Shown: one piece after another, positions 31,144 through 39,960 of the stretch | How positions within the stretch are numbered: position 1 is the first letter of the stretch | Layout: each line of letters begins with the position of its first letter | Source of the DNA: Streptomyces griseoflavus | Lineage (GTDB): Bacteria; Actinomycetota; Actinomycetes; Streptomycetales; Streptomycetaceae | NCBI RefSeq assembly: GCF_014649995.1 | Contig: NZ_BMUC01000001.1 | Span: 803,102 to 867,101 of the forward strand | DNA: 64,000 bases | Direction: 5' to 3' | The notes under the pieces: generated by a model | The model's input: the letters and a program-made list of their open reading frames with translations, nothing else | What the model was told of the DNA's origin: nothing | The model's database searches: none | Made by a program: the position numbers and the translations under genes

Positions 31144-32655
31144 CTACTGGCAGTCCTGGCCGCTGTTGATGCACTCGACCATCTGGTTCATCAGGTCCTC
31201 GTCGAAGAAGTTGATGAAGTCGTTGTGGTCGGTGATCGGCTTGTGCAGCTGCTCCGGGAAGGAGTCCACCGCGAACGGGTTCACGACCTGCCCGTCCTGG
31301 ATCCGCGGGGCCGGGATGTCGTCGTACACCAGGCGGACCTGGAGCTGGGGGATGGCCTGGAAGCCGTTCGAGCAGGTGCCGTCCGCCTCGACGAAGTCGA
31401 CGTGCGTGCGGTGGTTGGCGCTGTCGATGTTCTGGCCGTCCCAGCAGCTCTGGAAGGCGGAGGTCCGCACCACGCTGCTGCCCTCGGGGCAGATCGGGTA
31501 CTTGTCCGTCACCTGCCGGTCCTCGAAACCGGTGCAGCTCCAGGCGGTGTTGGCGTTGTTCAGGCCGTTGGTGAAGGCCTTCGCGTCACCGGTGATGATG
31601 CGCAGCGCCCTCGGCATCGCGACGACATCGCTCGTGCGGTTGCCGACGAACTTCAGCTCCGCCGCGGACGGCGCCACGATCTTGCCGACGTTGCCGTCCT
31701 GGCCGCCGCCCGGCCGGCCCTGGTCGATGTCCTGCGTACCGTCCTGGATCCGCAGCACCGGCCAGAAGTACGACGACCGGTCGCCCTGGTTCTGGCAGGT
31801 CGTGTCGCCGCCCGCCAGGTCCTGGTCGCTGGCGAAGGCGGTGTTGGCCTGGTTGCCGACGTAGTCGTGCTGGTGCTGCGCGCCGTTGCTGACGCCCGGG
31901 GCGACGATCACGTTGTCCGAGTTGCGCAGCGCGTTCTCGTTGGTGCCGCACTCGGTGGTGAAGGTGCCCGTCGAACCGCCGTCGCCGTTCGCGGCCAGAC
32001 CGTTGGGCAGGTTGCGGGAGTTCGGCTGGACGTCCTCGATCTTGACGAAGTCGTCCGCCACGGGCCCGTTCTGGGCCTGGCCGCCGTTGCCCTGCTCCCC
32101 GCCGTTGTCCTGGCCGCCGCCGTCGTTCTGACCGCCGCCCCCCTGGTCCTGGCCGCCGCCACCGCCGTTGTTGTCGCCCGGCTGGTCGACGGGAACACCC
32201 TGGCAGCGGGCGAACCGGCCGAAGTCGCGCGGCGCCTTGCCGCCCGCCCGGTTGATGTTGATGCCGATGCGGTCCAGCGTGGCCGTCCGCTTGGACTTCA
32301 GCGGCCCGAGGATGGCGTTGTCGACGTAGTTCGCGTCGCCGGCCTGGGCCTGGCGGGTCTCCGCCAGACGCGTGTAGGCCTCCGTGATCTGCCGGTCGAG
32401 CGCCGCCAGTTCCTTCGCGACGCCCTTGCGGGCGCTGCGCGGCACCTTGGTCAGCTTCTGGCCGACGTCCGGACAGTTGATCGTCGCGACCTGCGCGTTC
32501 CGCGACTTGGTCCGGTTGTGCTGACCTCCGTCCTCGTGAGCCGAGGCGTAGAAGTTCGCCCAGACCAGCCCGCCCCCGCCGAGCGCCAGGGCCGCCGCCC
32601 CGGCGGTCACCTTGGTCGCCAGCGGCATACGACGTTTTCTTGTGTTGCGTCCCAT
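31144..32655 (-). CDS. Exported DUF1996 domain protein
   Basis: 503 aa. N-terminal membrane/signal segment ([20 protein letters not shown]), then a helical region (~55-130, [20 protein letters not shown]) that may be a coiled coil, a Gly/Asn/Gln-rich linker (~150-205) and a DUF1996 domain (~205-490) with [34 protein letters not shown] and a C-terminal INSGQDC. DUF1996 occurs in secreted fungal and actinobacterial proteins; function unknown, though the conserved Cys and aromatic residues suggest a carbohydrate- or surface-active role. GAGG ribosome site before ATG 32655. Confidence 0.85.
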   Translation of the reverse strand: MGRNTRKRRMPLATKVTAGAAALALGGGGLVWANFYASAHEDGGQHNRTKSRNAQVATINCPDVGQKLTKVPRSARKGVAKELAALDRQITEAYTRLAETRQAQAGDANYVDNAILGPLKSKRTATLDRIGININRAGGKAPRDFGRFARCQGVPVDQPGDNNGGGGGQDQGGGGQNDGGGQDNGGEQGNGGQAQNGPVADDFVKIEDVQPNSRNLPNGLAANGDGGSTGTFTTECGTNENALRNSDNVIVAPGVSNGAQHQHDYVGNQANTAFASDQDLAGGDTTCQNQGDRSSYFWPVLRIQDGTQDIDQGRPGGGQDGNVGKIVAPSAAELKFVGNRTSDVVAMPRALRIITGDAKAFTNGLNNANTAWSCTGFEDRQVTDKYPICPEGSSVVRTSAFQSCWDGQNIDSANHRTHVDFVEADGTCSNGFQAIPQLQVRLVYDDIPAPRIQDGQVVNPFAVDSFPEQLHKPITDHNDFINFFDEDLMNQMVECINSGQDCQ

Positions 32656-32821
32656 GGAACTCCTCTTGACCTTCCTTACGGGGGCATCCCATTGCGGGGC
32701 ATCGAGCGGCCCGACAGGAGTGAAGCGGCTCCCTTGAGTACGCGAGCCGCCCCACGGGTGTTCAGCCGTCCCGCGAATCGATGGAAAGTCAGTACGGCCA
32801 CAGGGGTTTCAACGGGCGCTG

Positions 32822-32838
32822 CACAACCGGCAGTTGTG
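32822..32838. promoter_or_regulatory. Inverted repeat upstream of DUF1996 gene
   Basis: CACAAC-n5-GTTGTG, 167 bp before the DUF1996 start and 36 bp after the response-regulator stop. Could be an operator or a weak terminator stem. Confidence 0.3.
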
Positions 32839-32873
32839 GATCAGGCACCTGGGGTGAAGGGGTGGGTCCGGTT

Positions 32874-33527
32874 TCACCGGCCGTGGTCGAGATAGGCCAG
32901 AACCGCCAGCACGCGCCGGTTGTCGTCGTCCGAGACCTCCAGGCCCAGTTTGGCGAAGATGTTCGCGGTGTGCTTGGCGATCGCCCGTTCCGTCACCACC
33001 AGCCGGCCCGCGATCGCCGCGTTCGTCCGCCCCTGCGCCATCAGCTCCAGCACCTCCCGTTCCCGGGGCGTGAGCCGCGCGAGCGGCCGGTCACCGCCCG
33101 ACTGCCGCGCCAGCAGCTGCTGGATCACCTGCGGATCCATCGCCGTGCCTCCCCGCGCCACCCTCCGCACGGCGTCCACGAACTGCTCCGCGTCGAACAC
33201 CCGGTCCTTCAGCAGATAGCCGACGCCACCACTGCCGTCGGCGAGCAACTCCCGCGCGTACAGCTGCTCCACGTGCTGCGACAGCACCAGCACCGGCAGC
33301 CCCGGGCGCCTGCGGCGTGCCTCCAGCGCGCACTGCAGCCCCTCGTCGGTGTGCGTCGGCGGCAGGCGGACGTCGACCACGGCGACGTCGGGTTCCCGCT
33401 CGGCGAGCGCCCGGGCCAGCTCGGGCCCGGACTCGACGGCCGCGGCGATCTCGAAGTCATGGGCCTCGAGCAGCCGGACGAGTCCGTCGCGCAGCAGGAA
33501 GAGGTCTTCGGCTAGGACAACGCGCAA
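32874..33527 (-). CDS. LuxR-type (NarL family) response regulator
   Basis: 217 aa. Receiver domain: VVLAEDLFLLRDG with acidic pocket, phospho-acceptor Asp in VAVVDVRLPP, VLVLSQHV and the Lys in GYLLKDRV. C-terminal GerE/LuxR HTH: LTPREREVLELMAQGRTNAA. Begins with TTG at 33527, supported by GGAG 9 bases upstream, and overlaps the sensor kinase gene by 16 bases, so the pair is co-translated. Targets unknown; the DUF1996 gene is next downstream. Confidence 0.92.
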   Translation of the reverse strand: MRVVLAEDLFLLRDGLVRLLEAHDFEIAAAVESGPELARALAEREPDVAVVDVRLPPTHTDEGLQCALEARRRRPGLPVLVLSQHVEQLYARELLADGSGGVGYLLKDRVFDAEQFVDAVRRVARGGTAMDPQVIQQLLARQSGGDRPLARLTPREREVLELMAQGRTNAAIAGRLVVTERAIAKHTANIFAKLGLEVSDDDNRRVLAVLAYLDHGR

Positions 33528-34813
33528 GGGATCTCCATGGTGACCATGGTGGGGCCGCCCGCGGGGCTGCTGACGGCCAGGACGCCGTCGAATGTACCCA
33601 GGCGCCGCTCCACCCCCGCCAGCCCCGAGCCGGCGCCGACGACCGCGCCGCCCTTGCCGTTGTCGCCGACCGTCACCCGCAGATGGCCGTCGGCGTGGTG
33701 CAGGTCGACCCAGAGGCGGTCCGCCCCGGAGTGCTTCACCGCGTTGGTGAGGACCTCGCTCACCGCGAAGTACGCGGCCGACTCCACCGGCGCCTCCGCC
33801 CGCCCGGGCAGCTCCACGTTCACCTCGGTGGTCACCGGCAGCCGCAGCGCCAGCGCCCGCACCGCGTCACCGAGACCGCGCTCGGCCAGCACCGGCGGGT
33901 GGATGCCGCGCACCAGTTCCCGCAGTTCGGTCAGCGCCTCGGCGGAGGACTGCCGGGTCCGCGCCAGCAGTTCACGGGCCTTCGCCGGGTCCTTCTCGAT
34001 GAGCGCCTCGACCGTCCCCAGGTCCATGCCCATGGCGACCAGCCGTGCCTGCGCCCCGTCGTGCAGGTCCCGCTCGATGCGCCGCAGCTCGGCGGCGGAG
34101 GTGTCCACGGCGTCCCGCCGGGTCTCGGTCAGCACCCGTACGCGCTCGGCCAGTTCGGTCTGGTTGGACCCGAGGACGGCCCGGGTGAGCCGGAAGTGCG
34201 CCTGGAACGCGGACACGGCGTAGCGGTGGGCGACGACGAGCAGGACCGCGCCCAGCGCACCGGCGCCCAGCGCCGAAACCTGGTCGTCGACCGGGACGAA
34301 GCCGTACCAGTACGGCCCGTACTCGGCGTACGGGCCCCCGGCCATGGTGCGCCACAGCCCGGCCGCCAGTGCGAAGCCCTCCAGCGGGTAGAGCACCAGC
34401 ACGGCCGGGAGCAGCGCGGTCACGAAACCCGCCGTCATGTCCACCGGCAGCCACCGCAGGTCCCGCAGGACCGCCGGGTCCCGCAGCAGGGTGAAGGTGC
34501 GCGTCCACGGGTTGGCGTCCTCGGGAACCGGCCGGTAGGCCGGGGGGATGCGCACGCCGCCCCACTCGGCCGACAGCACCCTGCGCCAGTCGGCGAAGGC
34601 CCGGACGCCGGTCAGCACCCAGGGCGTGGTGACGAGCCCGATCCCGACGGGAACGAGGGCGATCGACAGGAGGGACAGGGCGAGGCACAGCACGGACAGG
34701 GGCAGTGAGACGACCGCCAGCACGAGCCCCCGCCAGGCCGCGCGCACCATCCCCCGGGCCCTCGAAGTGGTGCCGTCGCGCTTCGTGTTGGTGTTCATGG
34801 ACATCAGTCTCAT
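33512..34813 (-). CDS. Sensor histidine kinase (NarL-type, HisKA_3)
   Basis: About 433 aa. N-terminal half has four or more membrane segments with an unusual cytoplasmic/extracytoplasmic stretch ~65-150 of the Sensor/DUF4118-like type (GVRIPPAYRPVPEDANPW). Phospho-acceptor His in RRIERDLHDGAQARLVAMG, ATPase domain with YFAVSEVLTNAVKHSGA (N-box), VGDNGKGG (G1) and GSGLAGVERRLG. Partner of the overlapping response regulator. Start uncertain: ATG 34813 has GGGA at proper spacing; ATGs at 34804, 34798 and 34834 are alternatives. Confidence 0.9.
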   Translation of the reverse strand: MRLMSMNTNTKRDGTTSRARGMVRAAWRGLVLAVVSLPLSVLCLALSLLSIALVPVGIGLVTTPWVLTGVRAFADWRRVLSAEWGGVRIPPAYRPVPEDANPWTRTFTLLRDPAVLRDLRWLPVDMTAGFVTALLPAVLVLYPLEGFALAAGLWRTMAGGPYAEYGPYWYGFVPVDDQVSALGAGALGAVLLVVAHRYAVSAFQAHFRLTRAVLGSNQTELAERVRVLTETRRDAVDTSAAELRRIERDLHDGAQARLVAMGMDLGTVEALIEKDPAKARELLARTRQSSAEALTELRELVRGIHPPVLAERGLGDAVRALALRLPVTTEVNVELPGRAEAPVESAAYFAVSEVLTNAVKHSGADRLWVDLHHADGHLRVTVGDNGKGGAVVGAGSGLAGVERRLGTFDGVLAVSSPAGGPTMVTMEIPCALS

Positions 34814-34868
34814 CGAGCGTCCCGGCGCGGTCACTGGGCCGGGCCCCCCGCCCGGGGGGTGGTGCTGC

Positions 34869-35879
34869 CTACACCCCGTCCGCGATGCCCAGCACCTTCG
34901 CCTCCACCTCCGGGTCGAGGCCCTTGGACGTCCGGTCCGGCCGCCGCGGCGCGGTGCCGCCGATCTCCGTCAGCCACCGCCAGGTGTCGGCCACGGTCTC
35001 GGCGACCGGGCGGCACCGCAGTCCGGCCGCGACCGCCCGGGAGACGTCCGCGGAGTGCAGCGCGTCGTGCAGGTCGCTGCCGGGCGGCACCCACACCGGC
35101 AACTGCGTCCACGGCTCGATGCCCGCGGAGAGGATCGTCTCCGGCGCGGTCCACCGCAGCTCGGCCGGGCCGCCGGTCGCCCGCACACAGGCCTCCAGCA
35201 GCTCGCCCGTCGTCGCGTGCCCCTGCGGCGAGATCAGGTTGTACGGCCCGCTCAGCCCCTGCTCGGCCGCCCCGAGGATCCACTCCGCGAGGTCGCGGAC
35301 GTCGACGTACTGCAGCGGCAGCTCGCGCGGGCCCGGGGCGAGGACGGGGCCACCGCGCGCCATCCGGTTCAGCCACCAGGGCAGCCGCCCCACGTTCTCG
35401 TACGGTCCGAGGATCAGCCCGGCCCGTACCAGCAGCGACCGGTCCGCGCCGAAGGCGTCCACGGCGGCCAGCTCCCCGCCCCGCTTGTCCCGCGCGTAGT
35501 CCGTGAGGTCCGCGTCGGCGGAGGCGCCCTCCACGACCGGTGCCCGCTCGGTGTACCCGGCGGGCGGGGCCCACGCGTACACCGAGCAGCTCGACACGTA
35601 CACGTACCGTCCGGCGCGGTCCCGCAGCAGCCGCGCCGCGTCCCGCACCGCGCGCGGCGCGGCCGACCAGGTGTCGACGACGACGTCCCACTCACCGGGG
35701 TCCTCGTCGAGCGCCGCCAGACCGTCGAGCGCGGTGCGGTCGCCCAGCAGCGTCCGCACACCCGCCGGGGCCTCGTGCCGGCCCCGGTGGAAGACGGTCA
35801 CCTCCCAGCCACGCCCCACGGCCGCCTCGGCGACCGCCCGGCCCGCGAACTCCGTACCACCCAGCAACAGAAGTCTCAT
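34869..35879 (-). CDS. NAD-dependent epimerase/dehydratase family protein
   Basis: 336 aa, extended SDR fold. N-terminal Rossmann motif LLLLGGTEFAGRAVAEAA; the SDR catalytic pair appears as YVYVSSCSVY, then a Tyr in DYARDKRGGELAAVDAFG (YxxxK). Relatives act on nucleotide sugars or as RNA-binding SDRs. Start ATG 35879 with no strong ribosome site; the frame open further upstream crosses the regulator gene and is not coding. Lies between the regulator (divided by 71 bp) and the two-component pair on the same strand. Confidence 0.85.
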   Translation of the reverse strand: MRLLLLGGTEFAGRAVAEAAVGRGWEVTVFHRGRHEAPAGVRTLLGDRTALDGLAALDEDPGEWDVVVDTWSAAPRAVRDAARLLRDRAGRYVYVSSCSVYAWAPPAGYTERAPVVEGASADADLTDYARDKRGGELAAVDAFGADRSLLVRAGLILGPYENVGRLPWWLNRMARGGPVLAPGPRELPLQYVDVRDLAEWILGAAEQGLSGPYNLISPQGHATTGELLEACVRATGGPAELRWTAPETILSAGIEPWTQLPVWVPPGSDLHDALHSADVSRAVAAGLRCRPVAETVADTWRWLTEIGGTAPRRPDRTSKGLDPEVEAKVLGIADGV

Positions 35880-35950
35880 ACCGGCGACTCTGCCCGCCCG
35901 GGCGGCGGGAGGGAACGGGAATCTGCTGACGGCAGAGGGGCCGTGCGCGC

Positions 35951-36508
35951 TCAGCGACCCGCCGGCGGAACGTACTTGTAGCCGACCCGGCGCACCGTGC
36001 GGATCGTGTCCCGGTGCTCGGCGCCCAGCTTGCGGCGCAGCCGGGCGATGTGGACGTCGACGGTACGGCCGTCGCCGACGTGGCCGTACCCCCACACCGT
36101 GCCGACCAGGTGGTCCCGGGTGTGCACCCGGCCCGGGTGCGCCACGAGGTGGGCGAGCAACTCGAACTCCAGGTAGGTGAGGTCGAGCGGGCGTCCGTCC
36201 ACCTGAGCGGTGCGCTGGTCCGGGTCGACCCGGACCAGCGGATCACCGGGAGGCCCGGCGGGTTCGGGTGCCGCCGCCGCGAACGGCGGCTGCCGGTCGG
36301 CGGGGACCAGCACCAGGTAGCCGACCATCGGGGGCCGCCCGGGCAGCACGGGCACCGCGTTCGGCGGCGCGGGCAGCCAGGTGGCGCCGGGCGGCAGCAG
36401 ATCGGCGACCGTCACCACCTCGTCCCGTTCGACGGCACGCAGCCGTGGCGGGGCGGGAACGGCGGGGGAGACGGAGGGGAGGGAGGACAGGGAACGGGTG
36501 GTCGCCAT
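35951..36508 (-). CDS. glnRII: OmpR-type winged-helix regulator without receiver domain (GlnRII-like)
   Basis: 185 aa. The C-terminal ~95 residues are a complete Trans_reg_C winged helix (LDLTYLEFELLAHLVAHPGR, VWGYGHVGDGRTVDVHIARL, RRVGYKYVPP), closely like GlnR. The N-terminal ~90 residues are Pro/Ala-rich and not a receiver, so it is not a phosphorylated response regulator. In S. coelicolor GlnRII (SCO2213) lies next to glnII and binds GlnR-type promoters; position next to glnII here supports that identity, but I recall it rather than aligned it. Starts at ATG 36508. A 40-codon leader-like ORF precedes it. Confidence 0.75.
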   Translation of the reverse strand: MATTRSLSSLPSVSPAVPAPPRLRAVERDEVVTVADLLPPGATWLPAPPNAVPVLPGRPPMVGYLVLVPADRQPPFAAAAPEPAGPPGDPLVRVDPDQRTAQVDGRPLDLTYLEFELLAHLVAHPGRVHTRDHLVGTVWGYGHVGDGRTVDVHIARLRRKLGAEHRDTIRTVRRVGYKYVPPAGR

Positions 36509-36591
36509 GAGACGTCAGCTCTTTCGCGCGAAGGGTTCGTCGTGGACGTACGCGGTGCGCGGCGGCCGAGGGCCGGGGAGAAATCCGGGCG

Positions 36592-36714
36592 TCAGAGGGC
36601 CGGCGCGTTCGTCGCGCGACAACACACCCGGTCGAAGTCGTGGTGCTGACGGGACGGCCAGAACGGCTCGAGGTCACTGCGCCTCGTCGCGTCGCACTTC
36701 CGGTAGCCGGCCAT
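36592..36714 (-). CDS. Putative 40-aa leader peptide ORF upstream of the GlnRII-like gene
   Basis: ATG 36714 to TGA 36592 encodes MAGYRKCDATRRSDLEPFWP and then SRQHHDFDRVCCRATNAPAL. Codon use is genuine Streptomyces coding style (about 36 of 40 codons end in G or C), with the two adjacent Cys codons both being TGT, rare in this genome type. AGGA precedes the ATG. The C-terminal pattern HxDxxRVxC is reminiscent of the short Cys-containing attenuation leader peptides of actinobacteria. Lies 83 bp upstream of the regulator start, same strand, and just after the glnII terminator. Not an established gene. Confidence 0.5.
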   Translation of the reverse strand: MAGYRKCDATRRSDLEPFWPSRQHHDFDRVCCRATNAPAL

Positions 36715-36736
36715 GTTCCTATTGAAGCAGACGACG

Positions 36737-36772
36737 CGAGGGGCGCCCACCGTGAACGGTGGACGCCCCTCG
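36737..36772 (-). terminator. Terminator of glnII
   Basis: 16-bp stem with one mismatch (36737-36752 with 36757-36772) and a TGAA loop, 18 bp after the glnII stop. Confidence 0.8.
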
Positions 36773-36790
36773 TGAGGACCGCGGTACCGA

Positions 36791-37819
36791 TCAGATCTGG
36801 CCGGCCTTCTCCAGCGCGGTGCAGCACGTGTCGACGAGCAGGCGGGTCACCACGTACGGGTCGACGTTGGCGTTCGGACGGCGGTCCTCGATGTAGCCCT
36901 TGCCGTCCTTCTCCACCTGCCACGGGATGCGCACCGAGGCGCCGCGGTCCGAGACGCCGTAGGAGTACTCGTTCCACGGGGCGGTCTCGTGCAGGCCGGT
37001 GAGGCGGTCGTCGATGCCGGCGCCGTAGTTCTTGACGTGGTCCAGCGGCTTGGAGCCCTCACCCAGCGACTCGGCGGCGGTGATGATCGCCTCGTAGCCC
37101 TCGCGCATCGCCTTGGTGGAGAAGTTGGTGTGCGCGCCGGCGCCGTTCCAGTCGCCCTTGACCGGCTTGGGGTCCAGGGTGGCGGAGACGTCGAAGTCCT
37201 CGGCGGTGCGGTAGAGCAGCCAGCGGGCCACCCACAGCTGGTCGGAGACCTCCAGCGGGGCCAGCGGGCCGACCTGGAACTCCCACTGGCCGGGCATGAC
37301 CTCGGCGTTGATGCCGGAGATGCCGAGGCCCGCCTTCAGGCAGTTCTCCAGGTGCGCCTCGACGACGTCCCGGCCGAAGATCTCGTCCGAGCCGACGCCG
37401 CAGTAGTAGCCGCCCTGCGCGGCCGGGAAGCCGCCCTCGGGGAAGCCGAGCGGGCGGGCGCCCTTGAAGAAGGTGTACTCCTGCTCGATGCCGAAGACCG
37501 GCTCCTGGGCGGCGAACTTCACGGCGACCTCGGCCAGCGCGGCACGGGTGTTCGACGCGTGCGGCGTCATGTCCGTGTTCAGGACCTCGCACAGCACCAG
37601 GACGTCGTCACCGCCGCGGATGGGGTCCGGGCAGACGAAGACCGGCTTGAGGACGCGGTCGGAGGCGTGCCCCTCGGCCTGGTTGGTGGAGGACCCGTCG
37701 AAGCCCCAGATCGGCAGGTCCGCGCCCTTGGCGTCGTCGCCCAGGATCTTCGTCTTGGAACGCAGCTTGGCGGTCGGCTCGGTGCCGTCGATCCAGATGT
37801 ACTCGGCCTTGAAGCTCAC
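36791..37819 (-). CDS. glnII: Glutamine synthetase type II
   Basis: 342 aa, eukaryote-like type II enzyme: shorter than GlnA and with family signatures VSFKAEYIWIDG at the N-terminus, GFDGSSTNQAEGHASD, EQEYTFF, GINAEVMPGQWEFQVGP, GAGAHTNFST and RIPW. Combines glutamate, ammonia and ATP to glutamine; not regulated by GlnE, since it lacks the adenylylation loop. Start GTG 37819 matches homologues and has AAGGA 9-10 bases upstream (an ATG 9 bp earlier is too near that site). A four-element GlnR box lies 103-140 bp upstream. Confidence 0.95.
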   Translation of the reverse strand: MSFKAEYIWIDGTEPTAKLRSKTKILGDDAKGADLPIWGFDGSSTNQAEGHASDRVLKPVFVCPDPIRGGDDVLVLCEVLNTDMTPHASNTRAALAEVAVKFAAQEPVFGIEQEYTFFKGARPLGFPEGGFPAAQGGYYCGVGSDEIFGRDVVEAHLENCLKAGLGISGINAEVMPGQWEFQVGPLAPLEVSDQLWVARWLLYRTAEDFDVSATLDPKPVKGDWNGAGAHTNFSTKAMREGYEAIITAAESLGEGSKPLDHVKNYGAGIDDRLTGLHETAPWNEYSYGVSDRGASVRIPWQVEKDGKGYIEDRRPNANVDPYVVTRLLVDTCCTALEKAGQI

Positions 37820-37921
37820 GGTCCACATCCTTCGGGGGTGGGTCTGGCGCGCTTGTGCGGGTGCTGCGGCGCTGCGGCACTGGGGCGCCGCCGTCGATGT
37901 CACGCAGCTTGTCAACAGGCG

Positions 37922-37959
37922 ATTTCCCGGCCATTGCCCGGATGTGAACCCCGTGTTAC
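37922..37959 (-). promoter_or_regulatory. GlnR box of glnII
   Basis: On the minus strand: GTAAC-n6-TTCAC-n6-GCAAT-n6-GAAAT, with exact 6-nt spacing throughout, matching the GlnR consensus gTnAc-n6-GaAAc-n6-GtnAC-n6-GAAAc imperfectly in the inner elements. Confidence 0.75.
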
Positions 37960-38084
37960 CTGGCGACGGCGCGCCCCGTCCCCCTCAGGGAGGGGAGCGG
38001 AGGAGGGCGCGGTGTATGCGATGGACGCGAAGGGGCCCGCCGCTCCCGACCGTGAGCAGCGGGCCCCGGACGGGGATCCGGGCC

Positions 38085-38759
38085 TCACCCCACCTTCTCG
38101 ATCACCGCGCGGCGGATCAGGAACTTGCCGGGCTCACGGACCTGCTCGAAGGCGGCGTCGTTGAGCAGCACGCAGCTGCCGGACACCGAGGTGACCTCCA
38201 CCGTCGTGGACTTGTTGTTGTCCAGGTTGGTGACCTTCAGCTTCGTCCCGGCCGGGAACTGGTTGCTGGACGCGGCCGGGGCGCCGGCCTCACCGGAGAG
38301 GGTGACGGTCGACCCGTTGCACACCTGCTCACCGGAGGCCGCGGCACCCTCACCACCGGCCTGGCCCCCGCCCTGGCCCTGGCCGCCCTGGGCCGGCTGC
38401 GACGGGGCGGGCTGCTCCGGCTGCGCGGTCTGGGAGCCCTGAGCCGACTCCCCAACCGTGCACCCGGACGCCTCCTGCTGGACCCGGATCTGGGCGATGA
38501 CCGCCTCGCGGTTGGCGATCCGTGCCTGGGACTGGGCGTCGGGGGCGGCCCGCTGGCCCTCGATGAACTTCTCGTTGTTGCCGAGCGCGGTGGCCAGGCC
38601 CTGGCACACCGTCGAGTTCGCCGCCGACTTGGTGGTGGCCGCCGGCGGGGTGGCGTTCGACGTGGTCGCCATGACGACGGCACCGCCGCCCGCCACCGTG
38701 GCGGCGCTCAGCAACAGCGCGAGCTTCTTCTTCGGACCGAGACTTCTCCTGCGCGACAT
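38085..38759 (-). CDS. Exported protein with RlpA/expansin-like double-psi beta-barrel
   Basis: 224 aa. Signal/membrane segment LALLLSAATVAGGGAVVMA, then a short helical region (QARIANREAVIAQIRVQQ), a Gln/Pro/Gly-rich linker (~105-145) and a C-terminal ~80-residue domain. That domain reads FPAGTKLKVTNLDNNKSTTV then VLLNDAAFEQV, echoing the RlpA/DPBB pattern (LPFGTxVxVTNLxNGxSVxV... IDLSxAAxxxL). The RlpA DRGP motif with the catalytic Asp is replaced by SVSGSC, so lytic activity is doubtful. A conserved-in-position Cys may form a disulfide with the Cys near the domain start. Function unknown. Confidence 0.75.
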   Translation of the reverse strand: MSRRRSLGPKKKLALLLSAATVAGGGAVVMATTSNATPPAATTKSAANSTVCQGLATALGNNEKFIEGQRAAPDAQSQARIANREAVIAQIRVQQEASGCTVGESAQGSQTAQPEQPAPSQPAQGGQGQGGGQAGGEGAAASGEQVCNGSTVTLSGEAGAPAASSNQFPAGTKLKVTNLDNNKSTTVEVTSVSGSCVLLNDAAFEQVREPGKFLIRRAVIEKVG

Positions 38760-38857
38760 GCGCGCCTCCTGAAGAGGTAGGGGGGCGTACGCCGCTATGT
38801 ACGAGATACCGAACGGAGTTGCTCAGTCGTCCCGTCAGGTCGCCGAAGTGGCTTGCG

Positions 38858-39229
38858 TCACACGTCCGTTCGGCGGGAGAGGGCGTCCCGGACGGCCTCC
38901 TCCGAGCGGGCCACGACCGCCGTCCCGTCGTCCGCGGTGATGATCGGGCGCTGGATCAGCTTCGGGTGCGCGGCCAGCGCGGCGATCCAGCGGTCCCGCG
39001 TCCCCGCGTCCCGCGCCCACTCCTTGAGGCCCAGTTCCGTCGCGACGGCCTCCTGGGTCCGTGTGATGTCCCACGGCTCCAGTCCCAGCCGCTCCAGCAC
39101 CGCGCGGATCTCGCCCTCGCCCGGCACCTCCTCCAGGTAACGGCGGACGGTGTAGTCGGCCCCCTCGGCGTCGAGCAGGCTGACGGCGGCGCGGCACTTC
39201 GAACAGGCCGGATTGATCCAGATCTCCAT
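38858..39229 (-). CDS. ArsC/Spx-family protein
   Basis: 123 aa thioredoxin-fold protein. The N-terminal INPACSKCRAAVSLL carries the CxxC-type redox site of ArsC; also YLEEVPGEGEIRAVL, and LIQRPIITADDG near the end, the conserved cis-Pro/Arg region. Members are arsenate reductases or Spx-like redox proteins; with no ars genes around, an arsenate role is unproven. ATG 39229 chosen; the long upstream extension of the frame crosses other genes. Confidence 0.88.
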   Translation of the reverse strand: MEIWINPACSKCRAAVSLLDAEGADYTVRRYLEEVPGEGEIRAVLERLGLEPWDITRTQEAVATELGLKEWARDAGTRDRWIAALAAHPKLIQRPIITADDGTAVVARSEEAVRDALSRRTDV

Positions 39230-39460
39230 GCCGCACACGGTACGCCGCCCCCTCGTTGTTCGATTTTCGAGCCGTCGCGCGCGTGTCCTGCGGGGCGGGT
39301 GGGCCAGGCGGTAAATCCTCCTCTCACCAGCGCAATTGATGGCTCGTGACGGTCTGCTGATTGTCAGTGCCGGGCAGTAGAATGGAAGCAGTGTTCGAGG
39401 GATTCGCCGGGGTCGCCGTGGACCCCGGCCGACCGCCCCGACCGCGACAGGAGGATGCCC

Positions 39461-39775
39461 GTGCCCGCTGCCGCACTGAAGCCGAAGCCCCTGCCCACCC
39501 AGTCCACCGCGACGCGCCCCGTGCCGCTGGAACTGCCCTGCGCCCCGGTGGAGAAGAGCCCTCTGCCGGCGGGCCGCCCGCGCGAGTGGTACGTCACGCA
39601 CAACCGCCGGCTCAAGGCGATGAGGCTCGCCATCGCCCTGCTCGACTCCGGCGTTTACCTGCCCGGCCAGGCACGCAACGAGAGGATCCGCCGCACGGCG
39701 GCACTGATCGGTGTCCACCCGCCGTCGGACACGACGTGCCACATGGTGCGCGCGTTCATGCGCTACAACCGCTGA
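39461..39775 (+). CDS. Conserved small Streptomyces protein
   Basis: 104 aa. Start GTG 39461, since AGGAGG lies 6 bases upstream; the ATG at 39455 is too near that site. A Pro-rich N-terminal third is followed by a basic helical part: PREWYVTHNRRLKAMRLAIA, RNERIRRTAALIGVHPPSD, CHMVRAFMRYNR. No signal peptide. Looks like a conserved cytoplasmic, perhaps nucleic-acid-binding, protein; no function known to me. Confidence 0.75.
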   Translation: MPAAALKPKPLPTQSTATRPVPLELPCAPVEKSPLPAGRPREWYVTHNRRLKAMRLAIALLDSGVYLPGQARNERIRRTAALIGVHPPSDTTCHMVRAFMRYNR

Positions 39776-39960
39776 GAGCCGGACCGGTGCCGGGCGCCTC
39801 CCCCGGGGGGGCGCCCGGCACCGCCGTGCCGCACGCTGAGGCAGTATGGGCGGGTGAGGGGCCGAGGGCACCCTCATCCCCGAAGTAGGCGTGCACGGCC
39901 GGTACTTGTACCGGAAAGGGCCGCGCGGGCGTGCCCTACCGGAGACGAGAGGCAGGACGG

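Noticed and set aside
36507..36725. Plus-strand short ORF starting MRRQLFRAKGSSW
   Set aside because: Overlaps the leader-like ORF and its ribosome site is absent; codon use is poor compared with the minus-strand reading.
38760..38857. Possible small gene between the barrel protein and the ArsC-like gene
   Set aside because: No start with a ribosome site and no coding bias.
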